A stretch of 64,000 bases of DNA from Alkalibacterium olivapovliticus. Lineage in GTDB: Bacteria > Bacillota > Bacilli > Lactobacillales > Carnobacteriaceae_A. The notes below the pieces were generated by a model. The model did not search any database. It was not told where the DNA came from and saw nothing but the letters and a program-made list of their open reading frames with translations. Where the stretch lies: the NCBI RefSeq assembly GCF_003003275.1, contig NZ_PVTO01000012.1, positions 1 through 64,000 of the forward strand, given 5' to 3'. A program made the translations under genes and the position numbers. This document shows positions 26,839-36,065 of this stretch, in pieces (positions within the stretch are counted from its first letter, which is position 1; each line of letters begins with the position of its first letter).

Positions 26839-28502
26839 ATGATGACTGGCTTATCTGAGAGGGACTGATTAACATAGAAAAGAACACGCCTTTAACGAAT
26901 CCGTATCTAAACAAAGGAACAGCTTTTACAGTAGTGGGACGTGAAAAGTATGGCATGAATGGGCTGTTACCATCCAGAGTCGAAACGATAGATGAGCAGG
27001 CAGACAGAGTGCTGGCTCAAGTCGATGAGCTGGCAGATGCCTATAATCAGCACCGGTTCTTGATGTCGATCTACTCAACGAACCGAACACTATTTTTCAA
27101 CGCAATAAGTCGGGATGTCAAAAAACTGCTGCCGGTTATTTATACGCCAACAATTGCTGAAGCAGTTAAGAAGTTCAGTCAGCATTACTTTAATCCTAAA
27201 GATGCTGTTTATTTATCAGTTAATGAGCCTGATCAAATCGAGCAGGTTTTAAAAAATGGAGCTGCCGATTTATCCGAAGTGAAGCTGATGGTCATCACAG
27301 ATGGAGAAGGCGTCTTAGGTATAGGTGACTGGGGAATCAACGGAGCAGCCATTTCGATCGGCAAATTGGCAGTGTACACTGTTGCTGCTGGGCTGGATCC
27401 TAGTGAAGTGCTGCCTATAGTGATCGATGCAGGGACAAATAATCAAGCTTTGCTGGATGCACCAAGTTACCTTGGGCTCAAAGAGCAGAGGGTGCACGGT
27501 GAAGAATACCTCCACTATATTGACCAGTTTGTACAGACAGCTGCACGTCTATTTCCGAATGTCCTCTTTCACTGGGAAGACTTTGGAAGAGAGCATGCTG
27601 ATGTGATTTTAAACACATACCGTCAGACGCTCTGCACGTTTAATGATGATATTCAGGGAACAGGGATCATGATGGTCGCAGCATTGAACTCAGTTGTAAA
27701 AGTAACGGAAGCGCCTTTATCTGAGCACACTGTATTAATATTCGGAGCAGGGACTGCGGGTATTGGTATCGCGGATACGATTTACAGTGAACTGGTGAAT
27801 AAAGGCCTGGAAGCTGAAGAGGCAAAAAAACGCATTGTCTTATATGACCGATACGGATTGATCCACTCAGAACAGAAAGAACTGACTTCAGGGCAGAAAC
27901 GATATGCTGTCGATAAAGACAGTCTAGCTAGTATCCCGGGGAATCTACTAGAAACGATTCATTTAATCAAGCCGACTGTACTGATTGGTTGTTCCGGTCA
28001 GACGGATGCGTTCAGTGAAGAAGTCGTTAAAGCGATGCAGACACACACCAATCGTCCAGCAATCTTCCCTATTTCAAATCCTTCAGAGTTAGCTGAAGCT
28101 AAAGCAGAGGATATCATCAAGTGGACCGATGGGAACGGCTTAGTTGTAACAGGGAGTCCAACAGAACCCATTGTCTATAAAGGAGTCACCTATCAGATAG
28201 GGCAGGCAAATAATGCACTGCTGTATCCAGGACTTGGACAGGGTCTGATCATCACCCGTGCCCATCACGTGACAGATGGAATATTGCTGGCCGCGGCACA
28301 CTCAGTAAATGAAATGCTGGATCTGAGCAAACCAGGAGAAGCCTTGCTGCCTGATGTAAGCAAACTGAGAGAAGTGTCTAAGCTTGTTGCTACTGCTGTC
28401 ATCACAAAAGCAGTTGAAGACAAAGTCAGCAGAGTGCCCATAAAAGAACCAGCTGAAGCGGTTGAAGAGAGTATCTGGGAGCCTGTTTATAAGTCTGTTT
28501 AA
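26839..28502 (+). CDS. NAD-dependent malic enzyme / malolactic enzyme family, with apparent N-terminal frameshift
   Basis: The product (about 550 residues) is a malic-enzyme-fold protein: NPYLNKGTAFT, IYSTNRTLFF, VITDGEGVLGIGDWG, HWEDFGREHA, FNDDIQGTG and the nucleotide motif GAGTAGIGIAD. It would oxidatively decarboxylate malate to pyruvate, or to lactate if malolactic. The best start is the ATG-ATG at 26839, 8 bases after GGAGGG, but that frame stops at 26866-26868 after nine codons. The enzyme frame opens at 26859 with no ATG, GTG or TTG before the conserved N-terminus. One extra G in AGAGGGACTG (26858-26867) would join them as MMTGLSERGLINIEKN. Either a real one-base deletion, an assembly error or a rare ATT start explains this. 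The rest is intact. fumC follows. Confidence 0.8.
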
Positions 28503-28560
28503 CAGCTAGTTCTAAAAGTGTTTAATAACGTAATAAATTGATTTAAAAAGGCGGGGTAAC

Positions 28561-29922
28561 TTGAAAAAGAGAGTAGAAAAAGATGCATTCGGTGAAATTA
28601 GTGTACCAATGGAGCATAAATGGGGAGCACAGACTCAAAGGAGCCTAGGCAATTTTCCAATTGGAAAAGAACAAATGCCGATGGATCTGATATATGCCTA
28701 CGTCATGATAAAAAAAGCGGCAGCGCTAACAAATGCTGAGTTGGGTCTGCTGTCTGCTGATAAAGCAGAAACGATTGCTTTAGTTTGTGACGCTATTCTT
28801 GAGGGCAAATGGGACAACGAATTTCCGCTGGCTGTCTGGCAGACGGGAAGTGGAACGCAGACAAATATGAATGTGAATGAAGTGATTGCTCACCTGGCTA
28901 ATGAAGAAAAGCCATTAAATGTTCATCCGAATGATGACGTCAATATGGGTCAGAGCACGAATGATACCTTTCCCACTGCTATGCAAATTGCAGGTGTCCT
29001 GCAGATCAAGGAACGCTTATTGCCAGTATTGACTGCTGTTCAGGAGACACTGAAAGAACTGGAAGACAAGTTTGCACACACAATCAAAATCGGACGGACT
29101 CATCTTCAAGATGCAACTCCGTTGACGTTTGGCCAGGAAATTAGTGGCTGGAGAGAAATGTTCCATCAGAATGAACTGATGATGAAACAGGTACTTGACC
29201 CTTTGCTTCGCCTGCCTCTTGGCGGGACGGCAGTAGGGACCGGACTCAATACGCATCCGGAATTTCCATCCAGAGCGATAGACAAAATCAGTCAATATAC
29301 AGAGGTGTCGTTTAAAGAAAGCCCCAATAAATTTCATGGCCTATCCAGTAAAGATGCTTTTGTTTTTGCGCATGGGGCTTTAAAAGCACTGGCAGCCAAC
29401 GCAATGAAATGTGCGAACGACATCAGATGGCTGGCCAGCGGACCACGAAGCGGCTTAGGAGAAATTTCTATTCCGGCGAATGAACCAGGCAGTTCGATCA
29501 TGCCGGGAAAAGTCAATCCGACTCAGGCAGAAGCACTGACGATGATCTGTGTGCAGGTGATGGGAAATGACACGACGATAGGTGTTGCAGCGTCTCAAGG
29601 GAATTTCGAGCTGAACGTCTTTATGCCGGTGATTGCGTATAATTTTCTGCAGAGCATCACCTTACTAAGTGACAGTTTAGACTTGTTCAATGAAAAATGC
29701 TTAAAAGGGCTCACAGTTGAAGAAGAAAGAATGAACCAGCTTGTCGAGCAGTCTCTCATGCTTGTAACGGCCTTGTCGCCTAAGATAGGTTATGACAAAG
29801 CGAGCCAGATTGCCAAAAAAGCACATGAAGAAAAGCTGACACTGAAAGAAGCTGCTGTCCAGATGGGTATACTGACGGAAGATGAATTTGATACTTATGT
29901 AGATCCAAGGAAAATGGTTTAA
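28561..29922 (+). CDS. fumC: Fumarate hydratase class II
   Basis: This 453-residue homotetrameric enzyme interconverts fumarate and malate. The signature GSSIMPGKVNPTQ (about 311-323) and the active-site blocks TGSGTQTNMNVNEVIA and GRTHLQDATPLTFGQE are intact. It starts with TTG, 4 bases after GGCGGGG. It lies 58 bases behind the malic enzyme, so the two may form a small malate-fumarate unit. No other citrate-cycle gene is nearby. Confidence 0.95.
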   Translation: MKKRVEKDAFGEISVPMEHKWGAQTQRSLGNFPIGKEQMPMDLIYAYVMIKKAAALTNAELGLLSADKAETIALVCDAILEGKWDNEFPLAVWQTGSGTQTNMNVNEVIAHLANEEKPLNVHPNDDVNMGQSTNDTFPTAMQIAGVLQIKERLLPVLTAVQETLKELEDKFAHTIKIGRTHLQDATPLTFGQEISGWREMFHQNELMMKQVLDPLLRLPLGGTAVGTGLNTHPEFPSRAIDKISQYTEVSFKESPNKFHGLSSKDAFVFAHGALKALAANAMKCANDIRWLASGPRSGLGEISIPANEPGSSIMPGKVNPTQAEALTMICVQVMGNDTTIGVAASQGNFELNVFMPVIAYNFLQSITLLSDSLDLFNEKCLKGLTVEEERMNQLVEQSLMLVTALSPKIGYDKASQIAKKAHEEKLTLKEAAVQMGILTEDEFDTYVDPRKMV

Positions 29923-29979
29923 CTGAAAATAGAGCAAGTCTCTGAAAAAAGGATTATAGATGTAGATAGTGGACTAGAA

Positions 29980-30008
29980 TTGTAGTGTCATGCTGTCCGT
30001 AGTATACT
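29980..30008 (+). promoter_or_regulatory. Promoter of the RsmC-like methyltransferase gene
   Basis: TTGTAG (29980-29985), 17 bases, TATACT (30003-30008), 38 bases before the start codon. Confidence 0.6.
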
Positions 30009-30045
30009 AAGAATAAGGATTAACTTAAAAAAGAGGGTACTAAAT

Positions 30046-30651
30046 ATGACTGATCACTATTTTACATCTAAACCGAACGCTGAAAAAGATGAAAAAGAGA
30101 TAAACGCGACACTCAAAGGCAATGACCTGAGGTTTATTACGGATGCAGGTGTCTTTTCGAAAGACCGCGTGGATTTTGGTTCACAGGTCATGATCGAATC
30201 GATCGAGGATTCCTGTTTTCCTAATAAGAGAGTGCTGGATGTTGGCTGCGGATACGGACCTGTTGGTTTATCTTTGGGAAAAGCCAATCCGACACTGGAC
30301 ATCGATATGATCGATGTGAATGAGCGCGCACTGGAACTGGCTAAAAAGAATGCGAGCCTGAATGGAATAGATAATGTGTCCATATTCGTATCGTCCATCT
30401 ATGAGCAGGTCAAAAAAGAAGATTACGGGGTAATTATTTCTAACCCGCCAATCAGGGCAGGGAAAGAGACTGTCCATAAAATAATCATAGACGCAAAGGA
30501 CCATTTGGTCGAAGGAGGTATACTCATTATTGTCATACAAAGGAAGCAAGGCGCACCAAGTGCCAAAAAGGTAATGGAAGAGACTTATGGGAATGTCGTT
30601 AGAATAGCTCTGGACAAAGGGTACTGGGTACTACAATCACGAAAAAACTAA
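30046..30651 (+). CDS. Class I SAM-dependent methyltransferase (RsmC/YbxB-like)
   Basis: This 201-residue methyltransferase has the SAM motif VLDVGCGYGPVGLSL (about 64-78), the acidic end of strand 2 MIDVNERAL and the catalytic SNPPIRAG tetrad region (NPPI) typical of base N-methyltransferases acting on guanine in 16S rRNA. It corresponds to Bacillus YbxB, which lies directly between rplL and rpoB. Here it is 9.5 kb from rplL and 8.6 kb from rpoB, so both flanks hold extra genes. The target nucleotide is inferred from family. Confidence 0.88.
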   Translation: MTDHYFTSKPNAEKDEKEINATLKGNDLRFITDAGVFSKDRVDFGSQVMIESIEDSCFPNKRVLDVGCGYGPVGLSLGKANPTLDIDMIDVNERALELAKKNASLNGIDNVSIFVSSIYEQVKKEDYGVIISNPPIRAGKETVHKIIIDAKDHLVEGGILIIVIQRKQGAPSAKKVMEETYGNVVRIALDKGYWVLQSRKN

Positions 30652-30700
30652 AAGTAGTAAAAATTTATGGTAAGTCAAAAAGATATTTATAGTCTAATAG

Positions 30701-30737
30701 CCATTTCAATTCGGTTTTTTCTGCTGAGTTGGAATGG
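30701..30737 (+). terminator. Hairpin after the methyltransferase gene
   Basis: CCATTTCAATTC (30701-30712) pairs over 12 positions, two of them G-U, with GAGTTGGAATGG (30726-30737), with a T-rich loop and a weak T-rich tail. It may terminate the methyltransferase transcript. The remaining 150 bases up to the PTS regulator are AT-rich with no clear promoter. Confidence 0.5.
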
Positions 30738-30888
30738 TATTTAATTTACAAAAGTTTAAAGTGGATTTTATAGTGCCCACTTCAATAACATTCAATAAGT
30801 TGTTGCAATTTTATGTCGTTCAACAGTTTCGAAGAAAGGTTTAGACTATGTATATAGTGATAGTGCTTACAAAGGAGGAGGGACAGTT

Positions 30889-32811
30889 TTGAAGAAGAGA
30901 CAAGTTACATTACACGAGTTACTAAAAAAGAATATAGGATATAAAACGATAAGGTACTACTCACATTACTTGAATGTCTCTGAAAGAACAATTCACACAG
31001 ATTTAAAGACTTTAAATAGCTATTTTGAAAAAGAAGGATATGTTTTGGTAAAAAAACCTTCTGCAGGTATAAAATTGGTTAAAGATAAAGAAAATCCAGA
31101 AAATAGAGTACCAGATTGTGAAAGTAATGAATTTAGTCCTATGGTTAGAAGAAGAAAGATGCTCCATATGCTAATATTTAAGAACGAAATATTAACATAT
31201 GAATCTATGTCAGAAATGTTTCACGTCAGTCAGTCATCGATAAATAGCGATATTAAATATATTAATAACCTTTTGAGCAAAGATGCAAATATCCAACTTA
31301 CTAGCGATGCTAAGGGAACTCGTTTAATTGCGAAAGAGAGTCAGATTCAATCAGCTCAAATTACGTTCAACCACTGGATTATAAATGAAAGTGAAGGCTA
31401 TATTAATGAAAATGATTTTGAAAAAAACAAAGAAATATTATCAGAATATTACGGAGAAGATATTGTAAATGCTTGTAGCAGAGTGTTGTACGAGTATATA
31501 ACCAGGGATGCTAATGCAATAGGAGAGCACTATGTTTTTAATATACTAAATGTTCTTATGGTGTTGGTTCATAGATCAATTTTCGGGGAACATATAGAAG
31601 GTGAATTTGAAAACCATACTACAGCTGATTCAGATTATTACAACGGTGCGGAACAATTACTAGATAAGCTGTCTTTAAGATTAAATTTTGAAATTTCATC
31701 GAGCGATCTTATATATCTATCTAGCCATCTACTCTCTAATAAGTTTGAATTAATATCTAATCAGGAGCATTTTGATTATCTTGCTGAAGAAGTAATAGCA
31801 AAAGTAGGCAAACTTGTTGATATTGATTTAAGTAAAGATGAGCAATTATTCGAAAATCTCAAAAAACATATTCCTCCTATGGTTTATAGACTGAGAAGAG
31901 GCTTCTTGCTAAAAAATCCTTTTGTACATCAAATAAAAAGAGAGTATTCAGTCTTATTCAATTTAGTTTGGGTAACTTTCTCTGATTATGCAAATGAATT
32001 GAACATCAAATTTAATGAGGATGAAGTCGGGTTTTTATCCATTCATTTTCAATCAGCGATTGAACGCTCTAGAGTTAGCAAAAAAATACTTGTAGTATGT
32101 CCAACTGGAGTCGCGACCTCTGAGCTGCTAGTTAATAGGATATCGAATATATTACCATCTTTTACAACAGTAAAAGTTGCTTCTATTAGAGAAATGACTG
32201 ACATGCATCTTGAAGATATCGATCTTATAATATCTACAGTAGATATAGACGTAGATGAGGTTAAGCTAGTGGTTGTCTCTCCTTTGTTGAGTAATGAGGA
32301 TGTACAGAACATACAAAGTATTTTTAATGATGAATTTGTTTTAAGTAAGGACTTTGATAAGAATAATATTAAGTTGAACAACATCATCCCTTATCTGCAG
32401 AAAGAATTTCTTTATTTGGGTACTAATTACAATAAAAGAGAAGACTGCCTAAAAGAAATTTGTAAAGGCTTACTGGATAAAAAAATTATAGATTCTGACT
32501 TTTTGGAAAGTGTTTTGAGGAGAGAACAAATTAGTGGTACTGATTTACCTACTGGTGTAGCGATTCCACATGGAAGTCCGAAATTTGTAAAGAAAACTAG
32601 AGTAGTATTTATAGTGAACAATAAGTCGATTAAATGGTGCCAGCATTCAGTTAAGTTGATAATATTAATTTGTGTAGCTGAGAAGGATATAAAAAAAATA
32701 AAAGATATACTCTCAGACATATATCAAATTGTTAAATCATCAGATTTTGTCACTTTAATTCAAAATGTAGAAGATAAAGATGATTTCTTGAATGTGCTAA
32801 AAGGAGAATGA
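30889..32811 (+). CDS. PRD-domain transcriptional regulator with EIIB- and EIIA-like domains
   Basis: This 640-residue MtlR/ManR-type activator has two N-terminal winged helix-turn-helix regions (about 1-60 and 88-150) and two PTS regulation domains with conserved histidines (His228 and His280; His327 and His386). An EIIB-like domain carries Cys404 in VVCPTGVATSELL and an EIIA-like domain carries His561 in LPTGVAIPHGSPK. Phosphorylation of these sites by PTS proteins should tune its activity toward the PTS genes that follow. It starts with TTG 30889, 9 bases after GGAGGAG. It is AT-rich (19 and 17 G+C in two 60-base stretches I counted), unlike the flanking housekeeping genes. Confidence 0.92.
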   Translation: MKKRQVTLHELLKKNIGYKTIRYYSHYLNVSERTIHTDLKTLNSYFEKEGYVLVKKPSAGIKLVKDKENPENRVPDCESNEFSPMVRRRKMLHMLIFKNEILTYESMSEMFHVSQSSINSDIKYINNLLSKDANIQLTSDAKGTRLIAKESQIQSAQITFNHWIINESEGYINENDFEKNKEILSEYYGEDIVNACSRVLYEYITRDANAIGEHYVFNILNVLMVLVHRSIFGEHIEGEFENHTTADSDYYNGAEQLLDKLSLRLNFEISSSDLIYLSSHLLSNKFELISNQEHFDYLAEEVIAKVGKLVDIDLSKDEQLFENLKKHIPPMVYRLRRGFLLKNPFVHQIKREYSVLFNLVWVTFSDYANELNIKFNEDEVGFLSIHFQSAIERSRVSKKILVVCPTGVATSELLVNRISNILPSFTTVKVASIREMTDMHLEDIDLIISTVDIDVDEVKLVVVSPLLSNEDVQNIQSIFNDEFVLSKDFDKNNIKLNNIIPYLQKEFLYLGTNYNKREDCLKEICKGLLDKKIIDSDFLESVLRREQISGTDLPTGVAIPHGSPKFVKKTRVVFIVNNKSIKWCQHSVKLIILICVAEKDIKKIKDILSDIYQIVKSSDFVTLIQNVEDKDDFLNVLKGE

Positions 32812-32813
32812 AA

Positions 32814-33269
32814 ATGGAAAATTCTATTGATAATATAATTTCAAAAGATTTAATTAAACTGGATCTTAATGCTAAATCAAAACAGGAGGTGATTGGGTGG
32901 ATTGTTGATGCAGCAAGAGGAAAAGATTATCTTAATGACATCACTGAGTTTAAAAAATCAGTAATGAGTAGAGAAGAGGGTATGCCAACTGCAATAGGTT
33001 ATAGTGTGGCCATTCCTCATGGAAAAGATAATTCAGTACAAAAACCATTTGTAGGATTTGTGAGAACAAATGAAGAATTTGTATGGACAGAGAATTATGA
33101 AGAAAAAGTACAGTTGGTTTTTTTAATAGGGGTTCCGGTAGAAAACGAAAATAATATCCATCTGAAATTCATTTCATTACTAAGTAAAAAGTTACTTGAT
33201 GAAGAATTTAGAGATTCACTTTTAAGTTCAGATGATCTTAATGAAGTTTATGACATACTAAATTCATAA
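32814..33269 (+). CDS. PTS sugar transporter subunit IIA (fructose/mannitol type)
   Basis: This 151-residue EIIA domain has the phosphorylation site His69 in GYSVAIPHGKDN and the preceding motif REEGMPTAIG. It passes phosphate from HPr to the EIIB encoded next. The start is ATG 32814, 7 bases after AAGGAG; an in-frame ATG at 32808 overlaps the regulator stop but is only 1 base from the ribosome site. It is coupled to the regulator gene and followed by EIIB and EIIC. Confidence 0.92.
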   Translation: MENSIDNIISKDLIKLDLNAKSKQEVIGWIVDAARGKDYLNDITEFKKSVMSREEGMPTAIGYSVAIPHGKDNSVQKPFVGFVRTNEEFVWTENYEEKVQLVFLIGVPVENENNIHLKFISLLSKKLLDEEFRDSLLSSDDLNEVYDILNS

Positions 33270-33287
33270 AAAACAAGGAGGAAAATT

Positions 33288-33605
33288 ATGAAAATTGTTG
33301 CCGTTTCAGCTTGTCCAACCGGTGTTGCGCATACATATATGGCGCAGGAAGCTATTGAAAAAGAATGTAAAAAAAGAGGATACGATATTAAAGTAGAAAC
33401 TCAGGGAAGCATGGGTATTGAAAATGAATTAGAACAAATTGAGATAGACGATGCTGATGTATTGATATTGGCCGTTTCTATTGGTATAGAAGGTGAAGAG
33501 AGATTTGAAGTGAAAGAGCAGGAAGGAAAAGTATTACAAATAGATCCTGGAGAAGCTATAAAGCACCCTTCAAAAGTAATTGATGATGCTGAAAAAATAA
33601 AATAG
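33288..33605 (+). CDS. PTS fructose-family transporter subunit IIB
   Basis: This 105-residue EIIB has the phospho-cysteine Cys9 in ACPTGVAHTYMAQEA. It transfers phosphate from EIIA to the incoming sugar at EIIC. A strong AAGGAGG precedes it. IIA, IIB and IIC are separate polypeptides here, unlike the fused FruA of many lactic acid bacteria, which suggests a substrate other than plain fructose. Confidence 0.93.
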   Translation: MKIVAVSACPTGVAHTYMAQEAIEKECKKRGYDIKVETQGSMGIENELEQIEIDDADVLILAVSIGIEGEERFEVKEQEGKVLQIDPGEAIKHPSKVIDDAEKIK

Positions 33606-33618
33606 GAGGATAAAATCT

Positions 33619-34680
33619 ATGAATAAAAAAAGTAACATCTTGAATGACCTGCAAAAGGCTTTTAATACAGGTGTTTCATATATAATTCCTGTTGTAGTAG
33701 TTGGAGGATTATTTTTGGCAATAGCTCTAGCAACAGGGGAAGCCACCCCAGAAGGAATGGTCGTAACAAATCAATTTATGCAAAATATTCTTGATATAGG
33801 TTCAGCAGGATTTGCAATGATGATACCAATCCTTGCCGGTTATATAGCATACTCTCTAGCCGGCAAGCCCGGACTAGCCCCGGGTATGATACTGGGGTTT
33901 GTAGCTAACAATCCAATTGGTTCATCTCAAGTTCAAACCGGATTTTTAGGTGCAATGTTATTGGGAGTTGCTTCTGGGTATTTAGTAAGATGGTGTAAGA
34001 CTTGGAAGGTACCAAAAACAATAAAAACTATTATGCCTATTTTAATTGTACCAGTTTTTGTAACATTTGTACTGGGTATGTTGTATATATATGTAATTGC
34101 GGTTCCTATTGGTACTGCTATGGATTGGTTAGTAGAGGTTCTGAGCGGGATGCAAGGAACTAGTGCTATCTTACTGGGAGCGATAATTGGTGCTATGACT
34201 GCTATTGATATGGGGGGGCCAATTAATAAGACAGCAACCGCTTTCACACTAGCCTTAATGGCTGAGGGTATTTATGCTCCCAATGGAGCTCATCGTGTAG
34301 CAGTAGCTATTCCACCACTTGCATTAGGAATATCTACTCTAATATCAAAACGTAAATATACATTAGCAGACAAACCGTTGGGTACTTCGGCTATATTTAT
34401 GGGATTAATAGGAATTACAGAGGGTGCAATACCTTTCGCAGTTAAAGATGTCAAAGCAGTTCTTCCATCAATAATGGTTGGTAGCGCTGTGGGTGGAGCC
34501 TTAAGTATGATGAACAATGTAGAGGCGCTGGTACCTCATGGTGGGTTAATAATCCTACCTGTAGTGAACGGGCGTATGTGGTTTGTTATATCAATGTTCG
34601 TGGGGGTTGCCATTTCAGTTGCAATGCTACATTTCTTAAAAAAAGATATAGATTTAGTGGATAACGAAACTAGTAAGTAA
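33619..34680 (+). CDS. PTS fructose-family transporter subunit IIC
   Basis: This 353-residue membrane channel has about nine or ten spans. Motifs of fructose-type EIIC are FNTGVSYIIPVVVVGG, GLAPGMILGF, DMGGPINKTATAF and MGLIGITEGAIPFAVKD. It moves and phosphorylates the sugar with IIB. AGGAGG is 8 bases upstream. The sugar cannot be read from sequence; the adjacent GatZ-like gene hints at a ketohexose or hexitol. Confidence 0.92.
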   Translation: MNKKSNILNDLQKAFNTGVSYIIPVVVVGGLFLAIALATGEATPEGMVVTNQFMQNILDIGSAGFAMMIPILAGYIAYSLAGKPGLAPGMILGFVANNPIGSSQVQTGFLGAMLLGVASGYLVRWCKTWKVPKTIKTIMPILIVPVFVTFVLGMLYIYVIAVPIGTAMDWLVEVLSGMQGTSAILLGAIIGAMTAIDMGGPINKTATAFTLALMAEGIYAPNGAHRVAVAIPPLALGISTLISKRKYTLADKPLGTSAIFMGLIGITEGAIPFAVKDVKAVLPSIMVGSAVGGALSMMNNVEALVPHGGLIILPVVNGRMWFVISMFVGVAISVAMLHFLKKDIDLVDNETSK

Positions 34681-34704
34681 AATTCAAATAATAGGAGAAT
34701 GATT

Positions 34705-35979
34705 ATGAATAAACTATCACTTTCAAAAGTAGTTAAAGGTATTTTAGAACTACAAGATATTGGAGAGAGTACGACCATTTTAGGTATTGGTCCAATGTCT
34801 AAAAATGCAATTCAAGCTGCTTTAGAACTATCTAAAAACGATGATTATCCAGTTATGTTTATAGCAAGCCGTAATCAAGTAGATTTGGATGAATTAGGTG
34901 GAGGATATGTTAACGGATGGAATCAATTTACATTTAAAAAAGCTGTAGAAGAAGTAGCTCGTTCAATTAATTACAATAATTACTACTATATGTGTAGAGA
35001 TCACGGTGGGCCGTGGCAACGAGATGAAGAAAGAAATTCTCATTTAGAAGAAAAAAAAGCAATGGATATTGCAAAAAAATCTTATATAGCTGATATTGAG
35101 GCTGGATTTGATTTGTTAATGATAGATCCTACAAAAGATCCTTTTGAAATGGGCAAAGTTATTCCTCTAGATGTGGTTATTGAGAGAACGTTAGAATTAA
35201 TAGAATTCTGTGAAAATGAAAGAATTGAAAGAGATTTACCTGAGATTGGATATGAGGTAGGCACTGAAGAAACGAATGGTGGATTAACGACAACTGATAC
35301 CTACGAAAAGTTTATTATAGAATTACAAAGCAAGTTAACAGAAAGAAAGCTTCCGATGCCAGTATTTATTGTTGGTCAAACAGGTACCCTAGTTAAAAAA
35401 ACAATTCAAGCAGGGACTTTTAACTTTGAGAATGCTCTGGAGTTATCCCGTATGGCAAAACAATATGGAGTAGGACTTAAGGAGCACAATGGAGACTACC
35501 TTGATGACGTTAGTCTGCTTGAACACAAACCAGCTAATATAGCTGCTACAAATGTTGCTCCACAATATGGAACTGAAGAAACTAGAGCATATTTGAAATT
35601 ATATGAGTTAGAAAAAAATTTGGTCAAACACAACTTAGTGAAAGATCCTTCGAAACTTAAAGAAGTACTGCTACTTCATTCAATAAAAAGTGAGCGTTGG
35701 AGAAAGTGGATGGTAGGAGATCAAAAAGAGTTAACAGTTAAAGAAATTCAAGCTGATAACGATTTGTCTCTACAAATACTCGATATTGCGGGACACTATA
35801 CCTTTAATAATAATGAGGTTAAATTGGAAATCGAGAAATTATATACTAATTTAACGTTAAACAATATTAATGGTAAAAGATTTGTAATAGACCACATTAA
35901 GAGACCTATTAGAGATTACGCTGAGTCATTTAATTTAAAAGGAGCTACTTCTAGGATAAATAACATACTAACAAAATAA
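34705..35979 (+). CDS. GatZ/KbaZ-like protein (tagatose-bisphosphate aldolase non-catalytic subunit family)
   Basis: This 424-residue TIM-barrel-like protein resembles the GatZ/KbaZ family in FIASRNQVDLDELGGGYVNGWN, YYMCRDHGGPWQRDEE, IEAGFDLLMIDPTKDP and GYEVGTEETNGG. In E. coli this subunit supports a separate class II aldolase (GatY/KbaY), but no aldolase gene is near. Stand-alone members are known as ketohexose-6-phosphate 4-epimerases (tagatose 6-phosphate to fructose 6-phosphate), which would fit a PTS operon that feeds glycolysis and the transketolase downstream. That assignment is inference. The start is ATG 34705, 7 bases after AGGAG; the ATG at 34699 is too close to it. Confidence 0.7.
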   Translation: MNKLSLSKVVKGILELQDIGESTTILGIGPMSKNAIQAALELSKNDDYPVMFIASRNQVDLDELGGGYVNGWNQFTFKKAVEEVARSINYNNYYYMCRDHGGPWQRDEERNSHLEEKKAMDIAKKSYIADIEAGFDLLMIDPTKDPFEMGKVIPLDVVIERTLELIEFCENERIERDLPEIGYEVGTEETNGGLTTTDTYEKFIIELQSKLTERKLPMPVFIVGQTGTLVKKTIQAGTFNFENALELSRMAKQYGVGLKEHNGDYLDDVSLLEHKPANIAATNVAPQYGTEETRAYLKLYELEKNLVKHNLVKDPSKLKEVLLLHSIKSERWRKWMVGDQKELTVKEIQADNDLSLQILDIAGHYTFNNNEVKLEIEKLYTNLTLNNINGKRFVIDHIKRPIRDYAESFNLKGATSRINNILTK

Positions 35980-35994
35980 GTTTAAGTTATAATG

Positions 35995-36028
35995 ACAGGG
36001 TAAAGATAACCTTTATCCTGTTTGTTTT
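35995..36028 (+). terminator. Terminator after the GatZ-like gene
   Basis: ACAGGGTAAAG (35995-36005) pairs with CTTTATCCTGT (36011-36021) with one G-U pair, loop ATAAC, followed by TTGTTTT. It closes the PTS operon. Confidence 0.78.
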
Positions 36029-36065
36029 ATATTATAGAAAAATAGTAGCTAGGGGTGATGATTTT

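Noticed and set aside
26839-26868. Nine-codon leader peptide (attenuation) before the malic enzyme
   Set aside because: The peptide has no run of regulatory codons and no terminator follows; joining it to the enzyme by one base gives a normal N-terminus, so a frameshift is the simpler reading.
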